A stretch of 39,682 nt of DNA from Thiotrichales bacterium. Lineage in GTDB: Bacteria > Pseudomonadota > Gammaproteobacteria > SZUA-229. Below, piece after piece: positions 1 through 8,070 of the stretch (position 1 is its first letter; each line of letters starts with the position of its first letter). The position numbers were made by a program, and so were the translations under genes. The notes under the pieces are model-generated. The model worked only from the letters and a program-made list of their open reading frames with translations, was not told where the DNA came from and searched no databases. The stretch lies in contig CP070838.1 in assembly GCA_020341835.1 (NCBI GenBank), positions 1,761,096-1,800,777 on the forward strand, in the 5' to 3' direction.

Positions 1-720
1 GACGGTCTGAAGTACCAGAATCGCGGTTATGTCGAGGCGCTCATCACAGCGCTTGATCAGGACACCGAAGCCGAGCAGAAGGAAATGACCCCGGGCGAGG
101 CGCTGATTGCGCGGCTGAAGGCGTCACTGGAGGAGAGCGAGAGTAAACCGGCGCCGGCTGCCGATGACGATGGTCGTGGTCAGAAGGCGGCGAATATCGA
201 CAGCCTGCGCATTACCTTCGAAAAGGACCAGGAACGCAATCCGCCCGGTGAACGTGAACAGTGGGACGGCAGTGGTGCACAGATGCTGTCCTGGCACTAT
301 GAACAGAATCTGGCACGCTACTTCAATGTGCCGGAGCAGATACAGCCGATGGTCGCTAACATGTCGCTGGCAGCAGATACCGTTTTCTGGCTGATGATTG
401 CGGCCATGGTCTTCCTTGTGGTCGCGACACGCAAAACGAATAGCAGGCTTTACTGGCTGCTGGTGATACCATCAATCCTGCTGCCCGTGTTCTTTATCAT
501 CGACTACTCGGCCTGGCTGTGGTGGTACGGCCATACACTGAATGACATGGGTGCATTCACAGTCAAGCCTTTCATGCCGACTGTCTTCGGTGACGGCAAG
601 GTTGCACAATTTACCACCCATTCATATCCGTATACCGGGTTTGGCCTGATGGCCCTGTTTTCCGTGCTGCTGATTATTGCCGCGAACCAGCGCTATAAGC
701 AGTTCAATATCGACGAGTGA
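1..720 (+). CDS. NosB-like membrane protein of the nos cluster, 5' partial
   Basis: The reading frame is open to the left edge, so the true start may lie outside the window; an internal ATG at 85 would give 211 residues. The N-terminal part is hydrophilic and charged, with an Ala/Pro/Asp-rich linker. Three strongly hydrophobic segments follow: TVFWLMIAAMVFLVV, then LYWLLVIPSILLPVFFII running into a Trp/Tyr-rich stretch, then FGLMALFSVLLIIAA just before the C-terminus. I recognise no catalytic motif. Its place immediately before nosD matches the transmembrane protein called NosB, which lies between nosZ and nosD in clade II (atypical) N2O-reductase clusters. That assignment rests on position and topology, not on a diagnostic motif. 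The end overlaps or abuts the nosD start, which implies co-transcription. Function unknown, possibly quinol or electron-transfer related. Confidence 0.55.
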   Translation, partial: DGLKYQNRGYVEALITALDQDTEAEQKEMTPGEALIARLKASLEESESKPAPAADDDGRGQKAANIDSLRITFEKDQERNPPGEREQWDGSGAQMLSWHYEQNLARYFNVPEQIQPMVANMSLAADTVFWLMIAAMVFLVVATRKTNSRLYWLLVIPSILLPVFFIIDYSAWLWWYGHTLNDMGAFTVKPFMPTVFGDGKVAQFTTHSYPYTGFGLMALFSVLLIIAANQRYKQFNIDE

Positions 721-725
721 GGACC

Positions 726-2021
726 ATGAACGGGTGGCCTCGTGTGCTCGTCTCCCTGTTGTTTCTGCTGCCTTCAGTAGTGCTGGCTGATGGCCGCCAG
801 CCGTTACAGCCTTTGATCGACGATGCCGAGGAGGGCGCGGTACTGTTGCTCGAAGCAGGCACCTACGCCGGCCCTGTCGTTATTGACAAACCGTTGACAC
901 TGGATGGCCAGGGAATCGCAACCATCGACGCGGGTGGCAAGGGCAGTGTCATCGTGCTGGATACGGACGGTGCAATTGTTCGCAACCTCCATCTGACCAA
1001 CTCGGGCGAATCGCACAATGATATCGACTCCGGTGTCCAGGTGCGTGGACGCTTCAACGTGGTCAGCGACAATATCATCGATAATTGCCTGTTCGGCGTC
1101 GATCTGCAGCAGTCGGAACACAATATCGTTCGCCGGAACACGATCAGTTCCAAGCCGTTCGAACTCGGCACGCGTGGTGATGCAATCCGTCTCTGGTACA
1201 GTTTCGAGAACAAGGTCACAGACAACAAGATCACCGATTCGCGTGACATGGTGGTGTGGTACTCGGCGAATAATACGATTGCACGTAATACTTCCTCCGA
1301 TAGTCGTTATTCGCTGCATTTCATGTACTCGCGTTACAACCTGGTGGAGGCAAACCATTATTACAACAACACGGTTGGTGTGTTTTTGATGTACAGCGAC
1401 GGTGTGGTATTGAAGAACAACTACATCGCTCATGCGTCCGGGTCTACCGGGGTCGGTATTGGTTTCAAGGAGACGTCAGACGTAACCGTTGAGGGTAACA
1501 AGATTCTTTATTGCGCGACAGGCCTGTACATTGATGTTTCCCCCTTTCAACCCGATACCATCAACACTTTTACGAATAACCTGATTGCCTATAACGGTAT
1601 AGGCATCAGGTTTCTGAATGACTGGGCTGGTAACGAGTTCAGGGTAAACCGCTTGATCGATAACCTGACCCAGGTGGCAGTTTCGAGTGGCAAGACTGCC
1701 AACCGGAACCTCTGGGAAGGTAATCACTGGAGCGATTATGAAGGTTTTGATGAGGACGCCGATGGCGTGGGTGATACTGCCTATGAGCTTTATGTGTATG
1801 CTGATCGGCTATGGCAAGATGTTCCCTACGCGCAGTTTTTCAAGGGATCCCCGGTGCTCGAGGTGATGGACTTTCTCGAACGGCTGGCTCCCTTTACTGA
1901 GCCACGTATCCTCGTTCGTGACGAACGGCCATCGAAAGAAAGAACACTGGTACAGGTCGAGAAAAAGACGCAAGTCAAGGACTCACTGGATATGCTGCGG
2001 GAAAGCCTCGGAAGAGAATAA
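726..2021 (+). CDS. nosD: NosD, periplasmic copper-insertion protein for N2O reductase
   Basis: NosD acts in the periplasm with the ABC transporter NosFY to mature the copper centres of nitrous oxide reductase. The protein has about 431 residues. It begins with a clear signal peptide (VLVSLLFLLPSVVLADG). It then shows the repeated Asn/Asp-rich strands of a right-handed beta-helix (CASH/NosD domain), for example NNTIARNTSS, YNLVEANHYY and VVLKNNYIAH, over roughly residues 60-320. The C-terminal tail is charged. A GTG at 717 overlaps the upstream stop and is an alternative start. I prefer ATG 726 because GAGG at 719-722 lies just ahead of it, although the spacing is short. The gene is followed by nosG/nosH-like, nosF, nosL and nosY, the order expected for a nos maturation operon. 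Confidence 0.92.
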   Translation: MNGWPRVLVSLLFLLPSVVLADGRQPLQPLIDDAEEGAVLLLEAGTYAGPVVIDKPLTLDGQGIATIDAGGKGSVIVLDTDGAIVRNLHLTNSGESHNDIDSGVQVRGRFNVVSDNIIDNCLFGVDLQQSEHNIVRRNTISSKPFELGTRGDAIRLWYSFENKVTDNKITDSRDMVVWYSANNTIARNTSSDSRYSLHFMYSRYNLVEANHYYNNTVGVFLMYSDGVVLKNNYIAHASGSTGVGIGFKETSDVTVEGNKILYCATGLYIDVSPFQPDTINTFTNNLIAYNGIGIRFLNDWAGNEFRVNRLIDNLTQVAVSSGKTANRNLWEGNHWSDYEGFDEDADGVGDTAYELYVYADRLWQDVPYAQFFKGSPVLEVMDFLERLAPFTEPRILVRDERPSKERTLVQVEKKTQVKDSLDMLRESLGRE

Positions 2022-2036
2022 CGAATAATGAATAAT
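2016..2036 (+). repeat. AT-rich stop-codon-anchored repeat, copy 1 (after nosD)
   Basis: The 17-mer GAATAACGAATAATGAA at 2016-2032 contains the nosD stop TAA (2019-2021). The identical 17-mer occurs at 25545-25561, where it contains the stop codon of the yejA-like gene. Related AT-rich sequence lies at 22721-22751 and 22837-22861. All copies sit exactly at gene ends and carry several in-frame and out-of-frame stop codons. The function is unknown. Confidence 0.6.
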
Positions 2037-2090
2037 GCGATACATCATACAACGGATCCTGCCAATGCTGGTAACGCCATGGTAGTGCCC

Positions 2091-2212
2091 GCTGAAGCCG
2101 TTTGCTTGCGATGTGATCATTTGGCAAATGATTTTCGCCTGACCGGTACTTTCTTCCGGTTTGTGTTGCGTTACTATTGGAGTCTGTCCGTAGGAGCGGC
2201 TTCAGCCACGAA
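2091..2212. repeat. REP-like inverted pair between nosD and the nosG-like gene
   Basis: GCTGAAGCCG at 2091-2100 is the perfect reverse complement of CGGCTTCAGC at 2197-2206. The right copy lies in GTAGGAGCGGCTTCAGCC (2190-2207), which resembles the REP-type palindromes common in gammaproteobacterial intergenic DNA. The pair sits in the only real gap (2022-2221) of an otherwise overlapping operon. A 64-codon frame (2028-2222) crosses it, but it consists largely of the repeat sequence, so I do not call it a gene. A folded transcript here could protect the upstream message or lower downstream expression. Confidence 0.55.
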
Positions 2213-2221
2213 TGACTGCTG

Positions 2222-3037
2222 ATGGCGACTGTAAAAAGAACATTGCGGGGTAAACAGAAGGCACGCAGGAAGTTTCTGCGTACTGTCGTGCTGGGTGTCG
2301 GTGTTATCGGTGTATCGCTGCTCGGTTACATTCCGGTGGTAAAACGCTGGCGCGAGCGTATCCGGCCGCCCGGCGCGCTGCAGGAGCAGGAGTTCCTCGC
2401 CTCATGCATCAAGTGTGGCCAGTGTGTGCAGGTCTGTCCGGTGAATGCGATCAAGCTTGCTGACCTGGATGAGGGGTTTGGTATTGGCGCACCCTATATC
2501 GATACACGCGAGCAGGCCTGTGATTTTTCCTGTGACGGCCTGCAATGTGTGCTCGCCTGTCCAACGGGTGCGTTAACGCACGAGATCAATTATTCGCATC
2601 AGACGGATATGGCCATTGCACGCGTGGTTGATGAACCACAATGCCTGGCGGTCATGGGTAAGGGTTTCAAGGGGCAGGCGCGTGGCGCAGCATTCAAGGG
2701 CAAGTTACGATACGAAGATGTTGACCGCTGGAATCCGATCAGGATTAGCGAATATCCCTACGATCTGGAACTCTGCGATCTGTGTGTCAGGCAATGCCCG
2801 ATCGAGATCCGCATTGCCCAGTGCGAAACAGGCAAGCCGCCATCGGGTGATGAAAACCAGTGTCCGCCGCAGCATGCAATCAAACTCGAAACCATTGCCA
2901 GTGAGGATGGCATTGTACGCAAGCGACCGGTGATACTGGATGGCTGCGTCGGGTGCGGGGTCTGTGAAATGATTTGTCCGCCGGAGCCGGCCGTGATTGT
3001 CATGGACGGCGCTGAAAGCAGGGGAGTTGTGGCATGA
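2222..3037 (+). CDS. nosG: NosG/NapG-like periplasmic ferredoxin-type protein
   Basis: This 271-residue protein probably carries electrons from a membrane quinol-oxidising partner towards periplasmic N2O reductase. A twin-arginine-like start (RRKFLR, residues 15-20) precedes a hydrophobic segment, so Tat export or a Tat-type anchor is likely. Four [4Fe-4S] ligand groups are visible: CIKCGQCVQVCP (62-73), CDFSCDGLQCVLACP (100-114), CDLCVRQCP (near 180-190) and CVGCGVCEMICP (near 240-250). This is the NapG/MauM pattern. The 3' end overlaps the next gene by 4 bp (ATGA), and that gene encodes the NapH-like membrane partner. No good Shine-Dalgarno precedes the ATG at 2222. The name nosG rests on context; by sequence family it is NapG-like. 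Confidence 0.85.
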   Translation: MATVKRTLRGKQKARRKFLRTVVLGVGVIGVSLLGYIPVVKRWRERIRPPGALQEQEFLASCIKCGQCVQVCPVNAIKLADLDEGFGIGAPYIDTREQACDFSCDGLQCVLACPTGALTHEINYSHQTDMAIARVVDEPQCLAVMGKGFKGQARGAAFKGKLRYEDVDRWNPIRISEYPYDLELCDLCVRQCPIEIRIAQCETGKPPSGDENQCPPQHAIKLETIASEDGIVRKRPVILDGCVGCGVCEMICPPEPAVIVMDGAESRGVVA

Positions 3038-4014
3038 AACATGTCTTAAAACACGTTGCTGTCATGCTGGGCGCGGAGCCGAAAAAACCTGTAGCGGAAG
3101 ACTACTCGCCCGAAGCCAAAGCCATGCATGCCGAACAGCGTGCCGACAAGAGCCGCATCGAAGCCATCCACCTGGAACTGGCGCACAAGGCGCAGCACAA
3201 GACCCCCGAGAAATGGCGACGCAGGCGCTGGGCTGTACTGATCGCGGTCAATCTGCTGTTCGTGGTGTCCTTTCAGCTCGATATCCAGATTCTGGAAGGT
3301 GCGCTGACCGCGTCCCGCTTCGTCGGATTCCACATGGCGGACCTTAACTCGGCACTGCAAGTGATGCTGGCGTACAAGGAGGTCGTGATCAACCTGATGA
3401 TCGGCACGACGACGGTATTGATCATGTGGTGGCTGCTCGGCGGGCGCACGTTCTGTTCCTGGGTGTGTCCCTATCATTTGCTCGCCGAGTGGGCCGAGAT
3501 GGCGCACGATTACCTGGCGAAAAAGAAAATCGTCAAGGACCATCCTTTCGATCGCAGGGTGCGTACGGTGTTCTGGATTGTGTTTGCAGTGCTCGCCTTC
3601 GTGACCGGTTACACGGTGTTCGAAACCATTTCGCCGACCGGCATCCTCAGCCGGGCATTGATCTACGGCCCCGGCATCGCAATGGTCTGGGTGGTCACGC
3701 TGCTGTTGTTCGAAATTTTTTATTCGAAACGCGCGTGGTGCCGCTATGCCTGTCCGATCGGGCTCACCTACGGCCTGGTCGGCGCGGTATCACCGTTAAA
3801 GGTCACCTATAACCTCTCGACCTGTTTCCACGAGGCCGAATGCAAAAAGGTCTGCGAAGTGCCGCATGTGCTGGACGTGGTCATCAAGGGACGCGCGACC
3901 GACGTGGACCTTTTTATCGGCGCGGACTGCACGCACTGTGGCCGCTGCGTCGACGCCTGTCCCACGCATTCACTCAACCTTGAATTCAAGGGGCTGGGGC
4001 AGATTTTCAAATGA
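3034..4014 (+). CDS. nosH: NosH/NapH-like membrane iron-sulfur protein
   Basis: This is an integral-membrane polyferredoxin of the NapH/NosR C-terminal type, 326 residues, presumed to take electrons from quinol and pass them to the NapG-like protein. A charged cytoplasmic N-terminus of about 65 residues is followed by four hydrophobic segments: WAVLIAVNLLFVVSF, VVINLMIGTTTVLIMWWLL, VFWIVFAVLAFVTGYTVF and GIAMVWVVTLLLFEIFY. Two CxxxCP motifs (CSWVCPYH and CRYACPIG) are characteristic of NapH. The C-terminal part carries CFHEAECKKVC and a [4Fe-4S] motif CTHCGRCVDACP. The start overlaps the preceding gene by 4 bp, and the end overlaps nosF by 4 bp. The N-terminal extension is longer than in typical NapH. 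Confidence 0.87.
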   Translation: MKHVLKHVAVMLGAEPKKPVAEDYSPEAKAMHAEQRADKSRIEAIHLELAHKAQHKTPEKWRRRRWAVLIAVNLLFVVSFQLDIQILEGALTASRFVGFHMADLNSALQVMLAYKEVVINLMIGTTTVLIMWWLLGGRTFCSWVCPYHLLAEWAEMAHDYLAKKKIVKDHPFDRRVRTVFWIVFAVLAFVTGYTVFETISPTGILSRALIYGPGIAMVWVVTLLLFEIFYSKRAWCRYACPIGLTYGLVGAVSPLKVTYNLSTCFHEAECKKVCEVPHVLDVVIKGRATDVDLFIGADCTHCGRCVDACPTHSLNLEFKGLGQIFK

Positions 4015-4901
4015 TCAGCATTCAGGGTGTATCCAAGCAATTTCGCCGCGTCAGCGTGTTGAACAGCATCGACCTTGATATCCATCACGGTGATCGTGTT
4101 GCACTGGTTGGATCCAACGGTGCCGGAAAAACGACGCTGATACGCTGCCTGCTCGGGGAGTACAACTACCAGGGCAAGATCGAAATTGATGGCCTTGAGC
4201 CGGGTGCGAACCGGACCCGTGTACTGAAGCGCATTGGCTTTGTGCCGCAATTGTCACCGCCGCTGAAAATGCCGGTCGGGCAGTTGATCAGGTTTGCGGC
4301 GGGTGTGTGTCAATCAACGCCGGATGCCATGCTGGCGATCTGTGATCAACTTGGACTGGACAGTGCGGAGGTCTGGCGCAGGCCTTTCAACAAACTCTCC
4401 GGTGGACAGAAACAGAAGCTGTTGATCAGTATTGCACTGGGCAGGGATACTGATCTGCTGGTGCTGGATGAACCGGCCGCTAACCTGGATCCCGAAGCCA
4501 GGCATACCTTTTTCCAGCTGCTCGCCGACAGGCAACAGCACGCCGCGATGATCATTTCCAGTCACCGCCTGGACGAGGTGGCAGCCCTGGTCAACCGCGT
4601 GGTCGAGCTGGATCAGGGCAACATTGTGCTCAATGACCACGTCGCTGATCAGATCGACCTTGCCAGTGTGCTGAATTGCTGTCTGACGCTGACCCGGGCC
4701 GACGCTGCGTTTGCAGAAACCATACGGGAATGGGGCTTTGTTGACAGCGAGGGTGGCCGGGTGTGGCGGGGTGATATCGCTGGCCCGGATCGTTTGCGTT
4801 TTCTTGGTGTGCTGTCGCGCTATGCAGCGCTGATAAAAGGGATTGAACTCGCCGATAGCCAGAAAGAAGGTAGTGCGGATGTACAGGCACGTATTGTTTA
4901 G
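4011..4901 (+). CDS. nosF: NosF, ABC transporter ATPase for N2O reductase maturation
   Basis: NosF is the cytoplasmic ATPase that drives the NosY permease. With NosD it helps assemble the copper sites of N2O reductase. In 296 residues it shows Walker A GSNGAGKTT (34-42), the ABC signature LSGGQKQ (about 129-135), Walker B LLVLDEPAANLD (from about 150) and the switch histidine in ISSHRLDE. The C-terminal third, which is variable in this family, has no further recognised motif. It starts in an ATGA overlap with nosH and extends 23 bp past the nosL start, so translation of the cluster is probably coupled. Confidence 0.93.
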   Translation: MISIQGVSKQFRRVSVLNSIDLDIHHGDRVALVGSNGAGKTTLIRCLLGEYNYQGKIEIDGLEPGANRTRVLKRIGFVPQLSPPLKMPVGQLIRFAAGVCQSTPDAMLAICDQLGLDSAEVWRRPFNKLSGGQKQKLLISIALGRDTDLLVLDEPAANLDPEARHTFFQLLADRQQHAAMIISSHRLDEVAALVNRVVELDQGNIVLNDHVADQIDLASVLNCCLTLTRADAAFAETIREWGFVDSEGGRVWRGDIAGPDRLRFLGVLSRYAALIKGIELADSQKEGSADVQARIV

Positions 4902-5352
4902 CTGTTTTGTTCTCGCGCTCACCGCGTGTACGCCGGATGAGGTGACCGGGCCCGGCGAAATACGCTGGGACCGGGAAGTGTGTGCACGCTGCAGTATGGC
5001 GATCGGTGACCGCAGCTTTGCAGCGCAGGTGCGCGGCGCGGCGGCCGGTGAGCGTACACGTCTGTACAAGTTCGATGATATCGGTTGTGCGGTGATCTGG
5101 CTGGAGCAGCAGGTCTGGAAAAATGATCCGCGTACCGAGGTGTGGGTGATGGACCACCGTAACGGTGAATGGCTGGATGCGCGCAGGGCGGCTTATGTCA
5201 AGGGCAGGATCAGCCCGATGAATTATGGACTCGCTGCCCAGGCCGATGTGGCCGGCGACGTACTCGATTTCGAACAGGCAAAAACCTACATTATGACGGC
5301 TGAAAAGCAACGCCATTTACACAATGGGCACAAGCCGGCGGGGCAGGAATGA
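4879..5352 (+). CDS. nosL: NosL, copper-binding outer-membrane lipoprotein
   Basis: NosL is a Cu(I) chaperone that delivers copper for N2O reductase assembly. The start at 4879 is chosen over an in-frame ATG at 4843 because AGAAGG at 4865-4870 is well spaced ahead of it. That start also gives a compact lipoprotein signal: hydrophobic FVLALTAC with the lipobox LTAC at residues 14-17. The copper-binding pattern C-x-x-C-x-M appears as CARCSMAI (C35, C38, M40). This is a slight variant of the usual C-x-M-C-G-M in this family. It is 157 residues long. The 3' end overlaps nosY by 4 bp (ATGA). Confidence 0.9.
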   Translation: MYRHVLFSCFVLALTACTPDEVTGPGEIRWDREVCARCSMAIGDRSFAAQVRGAAAGERTRLYKFDDIGCAVIWLEQQVWKNDPRTEVWVMDHRNGEWLDARRAAYVKGRISPMNYGLAAQADVAGDVLDFEQAKTYIMTAEKQRHLHNGHKPAGQE

Positions 5353-6176
5353 ATCATTTGTTGCTGGCAGCACGAACAGACATCAGTGAATCACTGCGTT
5401 CGCGCTGGTTCATGGTATACACGCTGGTCTTCGGCGGCATCATCGTTGCGCTGTTCGTTTCAGGACTGACGGAATCGCGGGTGATGGGTTTCAGCGGGCT
5501 TTCCCGTGTCCTGGTGACCTATCTGCAGATAACCATGGCGATTCTGCCGGTGTTCGTGCTGATTACAACGGTGCGCTCGGTTGCCGGTGACCGTGAAGCG
5601 GGCGTGTTTGAATATATGCTGTCGCTGCCGGTGAGTCTGTCGGCCTGGTACTGGGGGAAAATGCTGGGTCGATTCTTCGTGGTGTTTTTACCGGTTGTCC
5701 TGGCGATGTTTGCGGCCGTGTTCTGGGGGCTGGGCAAGGCTATCGAAATACCCTGGGTGCAGGTCGCCTATTACACCGGCTTCCTGCTGTCGCTGGCCTG
5801 GTGCTTTCTGGGTATAGGCATGCTGGTATCGACGCTCGCGCGCACATCCGACGTGGCGACCGGGATTGCCTTTATCATCTGGTTGGTATTGTTGCTGTTC
5901 ATGGATTTGATCCTGCTGGGACTGCTGGTCCGCCAGGGCATGCCGTCGGAGTCCGTTATCCTGCTCGCATTGTTCAATCCGATGCAGGTATTCCGTACTG
6001 CTGCAATGATGTTGTTCGATCCGCATCTGGTCTTGCTTGGGCAGTCTGCCTATGTGATCCTCGATAATTTCGGGCAGCTTGGTTACAGGGCCTGGGCACT
6101 GGCTTATCCTGTTGTTCTTGGTTCGGTTTGTGCCTGGGCGGGCTATAGCGTTTTCAAACGCAGCGATCTGCCCTGA
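5349..6176 (+). CDS. nosY: NosY, ABC-2 type permease for N2O reductase maturation
   Basis: NosY is the inner-membrane permease partner of NosF. The 275-residue protein has about six hydrophobic segments, including MVYTLVFGGIIVALFVS, ITMAILPVFVLITTV, FFVVFLPVVLAMFAAVFWGL, LLSLAWCFLGIGMLVSTLA, FIIWLVLLLFMDLILLGLLV and a C-terminal AYPVVLGSVCAWAGYSVF. The cytoplasmic loop VAGDREAGVFEYMLSLP is typical of this ABC-2 family. The start overlaps nosL and has a GGCAGGA ribosome site. It is the last gene of the cluster; no nosX or nosR copy follows. Confidence 0.93.
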   Translation: MNHLLLAARTDISESLRSRWFMVYTLVFGGIIVALFVSGLTESRVMGFSGLSRVLVTYLQITMAILPVFVLITTVRSVAGDREAGVFEYMLSLPVSLSAWYWGKMLGRFFVVFLPVVLAMFAAVFWGLGKAIEIPWVQVAYYTGFLLSLAWCFLGIGMLVSTLARTSDVATGIAFIIWLVLLLFMDLILLGLLVRQGMPSESVILLALFNPMQVFRTAAMMLFDPHLVLLGQSAYVILDNFGQLGYRAWALAYPVVLGSVCAWAGYSVFKRSDLP

Positions 6177-6252
6177 CAGGCGTGAAAATCTTCAGCCATG
6201 GCCGGATTTCCAGCCGATCTCCTGATAGCCGGACTTGAAGCCGACTATCGTT

Positions 6253-6314
6253 CCGTGGTTTGATCTCGGGCAAAATCTCAAATCACGGTCGTGGTACGCT
6301 GCTGTTTTGAGATT
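6253..6314. other. nested inverted repeats between nosY and the MscS gene
   Basis: AATCTCAAA at 6274-6282 is the perfect reverse complement of TTTGAGATT at 6306-6314. A second, imperfect pair (CCGTGGTTTGA from 6254 against TCAAATCACGG from 6278) overlaps it, so two alternative hairpins are possible in the transcript. Only a short T-run (TTTT) follows, so this may be a weak terminator for the nos operon or a regulatory fold. The rest of the 215-bp spacer shows nothing I can name. Confidence 0.35.
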
Positions 6315-6391
6315 CGTTTTGTCATATCTATCGGGTACATTGCCTCAGTCCGGAAAGACTCGATGATGAAATGTTTGTGGAGATATTACCG

Positions 6392-7927
6392 ATGAAGATG
6401 AATATCAGTCTTCGGCTGTGGCTGTTCCTGCCGATTGTTTACCTGATGGTGTTATCGAAAGCGATCGGCGCTGATGACTGTCCTGAGGACATCAAGGCCA
6501 TCACCGACAGCGATGCTGAAGTGCCCGTCGAAGTACTGGCTTATCGGGTAAAACCACTGACCCGGTGTGAACTCGAAGCCGAGGCCAGGGCATGGCTGAT
6601 TCTGCTGCAGCAAAAGGTCAGGGAAATCAGCGATGCCGAAGTGGCGGCGATCTACAAGAAGCAGGAAATAGAAAAAGCCGAGCAGGTTGAAGAGGCGCTG
6701 GAGGAGGTAAAGGAAGCCAAGCAGGAAGCCGACCGGGAGGAGGCAAAGGAAGCCGCCGAGGAAGCGACCGAAGCCTTGAAGGAAGCAAAAGAAGTTGAGC
6801 AGAAATCCGCCCAGGATGCTTCGCTGCAAAAAGCGATCGAGGCGGCCAAGAGCAAGGCGGAAGAGGAGGGCGAATCGGTTGCGGTTTCCGAGCGCTCAAC
6901 AGAAGCCAAGGCTGATCTGAAAACCGCGTTGATCAAACACGTCACCGATCTGAGGGCCGAACGAACCGCGTTGATCGACCGTTTCAATGTGGTACTGGCT
7001 GAACTGACTGACAAGGGTGGTGACACGGCGGAGTATGACGCCTATGTCAAGTCGGTGTCCGGTATCAAGGTTGATGTGACTGATGCCAGTGCGGCCTGGA
7101 CGACGGTCACCGGCTGGCTGATGTCAGCCGAAGGCGGGTTCCGCTGGGCCGTGAACATCGTCCAGTTTGTTCTCATCATCGTCATTTTTTTCCTGCTATC
7201 GGCAGTCGCTGGAAAGGCCGCGCAAAAGGCGTTGTCCAGATCGACACGAGTCTCTTCTTTATTGCGCGAGTTCCTGGTTATCAGCGCACGTCGCCTGGTC
7301 CTGTTCATTGGGCTATTTGTCGGACTGGCAGCCCTTGAAATCAATATCGGCCCGGTGCTGGCTATTATCGGTGCGGCCGGTTTTGTTATCGCATTTGCAT
7401 TGCAGAATTCGCTGAGCAATTTTGCCAGCGGCATCCTGATGTTGATCTATCGGCCATTTGATGTGAGCGACATGATCAATGTGGCTGGCGTACTCGGCAA
7501 GGTCGAGTCGATGAATCTGTTGTCGACACAATTAAGAACGCCGGACAACCAGCAGATTATCGTTCCCAACAACTCGGTATGGGGTGATGTCATTACCAAT
7601 GTCACCGGCATTACCGAGCGCCGGGTAGACATGGTGTTTGGCATTGGCTACAGCGACGATATCGATAAGGCACAAAAGATTCTGGAAGACATCGTCAACG
7701 CGCATGAACATGTATTGAAAGATCCCGAGCCGGTGGTCAAGCTTCACGAACTGGCGGATTCATCAGTCAACTTTATTTGCCGACCCTGGGTCAAGCCTGA
7801 GCATTACTGGGATGTCTACTGGGATATCACGCAACAGGTTAAGCGTCGATTCGACGCCGAAGGGGTTTCGATTCCCTTCCCGCAACGCGATGTGCATCTG
7901 TATCAGGAAGCAGGTACCACGGTATAG
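6392..7927 (+). CDS. MscS-family mechanosensitive channel with long N-terminal coiled coil
   Basis: This is a small-conductance mechanosensitive channel family member, likely relieving osmotic pressure across the inner membrane. ATG 6392 is preferred over 6371 because GGAG (6379-6382) is well placed, and it yields a signal peptide (LWLFLPIVYLMVLSKAIGA). Residues of about 85-150 are extremely rich in Glu, Ala and Lys and should form a long charged coiled coil, presumably periplasmic. Three membrane segments follow: VNIVQFVLIIVIFFLLSAV, ARRLVLFIGLFVGLAALEI and a pore-like helix from VLAIIGAAGFVIAFALQNS. The downstream beta domain contains RPFDVSDMINVAGVLGKVES and VPNNSVWGDVITN, typical of MscS. 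The protein has 511 residues, larger than minimal MscS (about 286). It stands alone between two operons. Confidence 0.88.
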   Translation: MKMNISLRLWLFLPIVYLMVLSKAIGADDCPEDIKAITDSDAEVPVEVLAYRVKPLTRCELEAEARAWLILLQQKVREISDAEVAAIYKKQEIEKAEQVEEALEEVKEAKQEADREEAKEAAEEATEALKEAKEVEQKSAQDASLQKAIEAAKSKAEEEGESVAVSERSTEAKADLKTALIKHVTDLRAERTALIDRFNVVLAELTDKGGDTAEYDAYVKSVSGIKVDVTDASAAWTTVTGWLMSAEGGFRWAVNIVQFVLIIVIFFLLSAVAGKAAQKALSRSTRVSSLLREFLVISARRLVLFIGLFVGLAALEINIGPVLAIIGAAGFVIAFALQNSLSNFASGILMLIYRPFDVSDMINVAGVLGKVESMNLLSTQLRTPDNQQIIVPNNSVWGDVITNVTGITERRVDMVFGIGYSDDIDKAQKILEDIVNAHEHVLKDPEPVVKLHELADSSVNFICRPWVKPEHYWDVYWDITQQVKRRFDAEGVSIPFPQRDVHLYQEAGTTV

Positions 7928-8070
7928 GCTTTTTGAGTGTAGATACCGGATCTGCCGGCTGTGGATACCGTGGTCCGGAATATTGATTATAAAGTCAACA
8001 GAGATCGTCGGACGATGCAGCTTTGCCCGGTTTGAACGACATTTGAACAGCAATTTATGCTGTGTTTAAA

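Noticed and set aside
2028-2222. 64-codon open frame between nosD and the nosG-like gene
   Set aside because: It is made largely of repeat sequence (AT-rich repeat and REP-like pair), has no family signature and no clear ribosome site. It looks like a chance frame.
6452-6829. Leu/Phe/Gly-rich minus-strand frame opposite the MscS gene
   Set aside because: It is the complement of the Glu/Ala/Lys-rich coiled-coil codons, so its hydrophobicity is a composition artefact.
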